From Roseburia intestinalis L1-82 (GTDB lineage Bacteria > Bacillota > Clostridia > Lachnospirales > Lachnospiraceae), in assembly GCF_900537995.1 (NCBI RefSeq), contig NZ_LR027880.1, forward strand, positions 2,178,001-2,242,000: 64,000 bases of DNA. The letters run 5' to 3'. The translations under genes and the position numbers were made by a program. A model generated the notes under the pieces. The model saw only the letters and a program-made list of their open reading frames with translations, had not been told where the DNA came from and ran no database searches. Of this stretch, positions 62,485-64,000 are shown one piece after another (the stretch's first letter is position 1; every line of letters begins with the position of its first letter).

Positions 62485-63363
62485 CTACTGCGTATTTTTC
62501 CAGTTATCTAATAGCTGAAATATTATTTTTTCTATATCATCTGTGCTGTATGTATCCGGGAAATAACTGTTAATGCGTTCTGTTTTTATAACAACCTTAC
62601 GCTCTACTGGCTTTTCTTTCTCCAGAAGCATACGCACCATTGGAAAGGTCAACTCTCCTTTTTTGTCACTTTCCTTCAGCATGGCACTCTGCTGTTTGGT
62701 TATGACAGCATTGGTGTCCTGTATGGCAACCAATACCCATTGCTGTGCATCCTCTGATAAAAACGAGATGTCCACCGCCTGCATAATGCCTATTTTCCCC
62801 GAATCCACCATATCAAGCAACGGTTCCGATAATCGTGAAATCCATATATATCTTTGAACAGTTTTTGCACTCTCTCCTGCAGCTCCTCCCAGTTCGTCCA
62901 GCGTAAGTCCACCTGCTCTGCTTCCCTGATGCTTCATGGCTTCGTATTTCATGCGATATGCCTTCGCTTTTTCGCTTGGAAGAATATCTTCTCTTTGAAT
63001 ATTGCTGTCCACCATGATAATCGTGGCTTCATCGTCCGTATAATTACGAATAAACATCGGCATTGTATCAAGTCCTACAAGCTCACACGCATGTCTCCTT
63101 CGGTGTCCTGCAATAATTTCATAGCCGCCCTCAGCTCTTGGTCTTGCAATACCCGGCATCAGCACGCCATGCTCTCTGACACTCTCCACCGTCTCCTGCA
63201 TCTTTTCATCGTCCAGTACCTTAAATGGGTGACCTTTGAACTCATGCAGTTCTGATAATGCAATTTCCTGTACCTGCTCTATTCCTGCCTGTGGCTGTCC
63301 ATCTCCGAATAAATCATCGAAGCTGTTCAGTTTTACCTTTGCGGCACTTCCTGTTTTATTCAT
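62485..63363 (-). CDS. parB: ParB-family partition protein
   Basis: The 292-aa protein starts at the ATG inside the parA end (GAGGAGG upstream). It contains ALSELHEFKGHPFKVLDDEK, the CTPase region YEIIAGHRRRHACELVG, NIQREDILPSEKAKAYRMKY and a helix-turn-helix (LDELGGAAGESAKTVQRYIW). It would bind parS and work with ParA in segregation. It precedes repA by 16 bases. Confidence 0.93.
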   Translation of the reverse strand: MNKTGSAAKVKLNSFDDLFGDGQPQAGIEQVQEIALSELHEFKGHPFKVLDDEKMQETVESVREHGVLMPGIARPRAEGGYEIIAGHRRRHACELVGLDTMPMFIRNYTDDEATIIMVDSNIQREDILPSEKAKAYRMKYEAMKHQGSRAGGLTLDELGGAAGESAKTVQRYIWISRLSEPLLDMVDSGKIGIMQAVDISFLSEDAQQWVLVAIQDTNAVITKQQSAMLKESDKKGELTFPMVRMLLEKEKPVERKVVIKTERINSYFPDTYSTDDIEKIIFQLLDNWKNTQ

Positions 63364-64000
63364 CTGCAAGCACCTCCTCTGTCAATGACTGATAGGCACT
63401 CGCTACTTTTCCATTTGGATCATGCTCATAAATGCTGACACCTTCAGCAGAAATCTCCGCAGCTCTTACCGACATCGGAATACTGTTTTCAAATATTCTT
63501 ACCTTGCTACCATAATTCTCCACAACCAATGCACTGATGTCTTTTGCATAATTCGTTCTGTTATCAACCATAGTAAGCAGAATACCTTCAATCTCCAATT
63601 TTGGATTGATCTGCCTTTTTACCTTTCCTATGGTCTTTATAAGCTGTTCCAGACCTTTTACCGGCAGATATGCTGCCTGCACCGGAATAAGGATGCCGTC
63701 GGCACTTGCAAAGGCATTTATGGTAATCATGCCAAGGGAAGGCATACAATCAATCAGAATGTAATCATACCTTTCTTTCTGCTGTTCTATATAAGTCCGA
63801 AGCACAAGCTCCCTGCTCATGACATTTACCAGTGATACTTCCAATCCCGACAACTCTATATTGCCGGGCATAAGGTCTACACCCTCGTCGTGCTTTAGGA
63901 TGCCATAATCCGGCTCCATATCTTCTTCATTGATGATATTCGCCATAATGGTTGCAAGAGATACATCCAGTTTATCCGGCTCCTGAAAGCCTAAACTTGC
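63356..64000 (-). CDS. parA: ParA-family partition ATPase, N-terminus outside window
   Basis: The frame runs through the right window edge; the visible part is 214 residues. It contains YDYILIDCMPSLGMITINAF (Walker A' / B area), ADGILIPVQAAYLPVKGLEQ and GILLTMVDNRTNYAKDISAL. The P-loop lies beyond the edge. It overlaps parB by 8 bases. Confidence 0.92.
   Translation of the reverse strand, partial: ASLGFQEPDKLDVSLATIMANIINEEDMEPDYGILKHDEGVDLMPGNIELSGLEVSLVNVMSRELVLRTYIEQQKERYDYILIDCMPSLGMITINAFASADGILIPVQAAYLPVKGLEQLIKTIGKVKRQINPKLEIEGILLTMVDNRTNYAKDISALVVENYGSKVRIFENSIPMSVRAAEISAEGVSIYEHDPNGKVASAYQSLTEEVLADE

Overview
The window looks like chromosome- or plasmid-borne mobile DNA from a gut Firmicute (class Clostridia, probably Lachnospiraceae). 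The evidence is an AT-rich backbone with strong AGGAGG-type ribosome binding sites, a Clostridia-type conjugation gene set (PcfB, VirD4, Maff2, TrbL/VirB6-like, PrgI, VirB4, M23+NlpC/P60 hydrolase, DUF4315, DUF4366, topoisomerase III, giant ArdC/methylase/SNF2 protein), and the tet(40)-tet(O) pair known from gut Clostridia. No rRNA, tRNA, CRISPR array or ordinary housekeeping operon was seen. The family calls are from memory of the families; no search was run.

Layout. (1) 1-7,000: an operon on the minus strand in which a LytTR response regulator and a GHKL histidine kinase are followed by seven small proteins of unknown function, several related to each other. (2) 7,000-9,005: a candidate oriT, mobC and a MobA/VirD2-type relaxase on the plus strand. 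(3) 9,048-15,362: a PDDEXK nuclease, a small transfer-assisting protein and a 1,622-residue ArdC-like protein with a zinc peptidase motif and a nucleotidyltransferase motif. (4) 15,400-24,000: an insertion-rich patch with IS110, IS3 (sitting in an ACT-domain gene, with a 3-bp duplication) and IS30 elements, a second LytTR/GHKL pair, and a second copy of the DNA at the left edge of the window. (5) 24,100-45,800: the conjugation and DNA-processing operon. (6) 45,900-56,900: an 11-kb GC-richer mobilizable element (serine recombinase, TnpW, DnaC-like loader, replisome organizer, relaxase, MobC, HTH, truncated sigma factor) carrying tet(40) and tet(O). It has split the Maff2 gene of the host element in two. 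(7) 57,000-64,000: coupling protein, PcfB, small accessory genes, a RepA_N initiator containing seven 23-bp tandem repeats, ParB and the end of ParA.

How it works together. Read along the minus strand from 64,000, partition (ParA/ParB) and replication (RepA_N) genes lead into a coupling protein and a type IV secretion channel, then cell-wall hydrolases, topoisomerase and the giant DNA-processing proteins. The relaxase and its oriT lie at the far end of the cargo. The host element therefore looks like a self-transmissible element with its own theta-type replicon, either a plasmid or a replicating ICE; no integrase for it is visible. The tetracycline-resistance element nested inside it has its own relaxase and recombinase, and could use the host's channel. 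Because that insertion breaks Maff2, the host's transfer ability may be altered.

The most promising undescribed material is the sensor-regulator operon with its family of small proteins at the left, the C-terminal [16 protein letters not shown] tail shared by four otherwise unrelated proteins, and a 25-bp hairpin repeat found five times in the host element.
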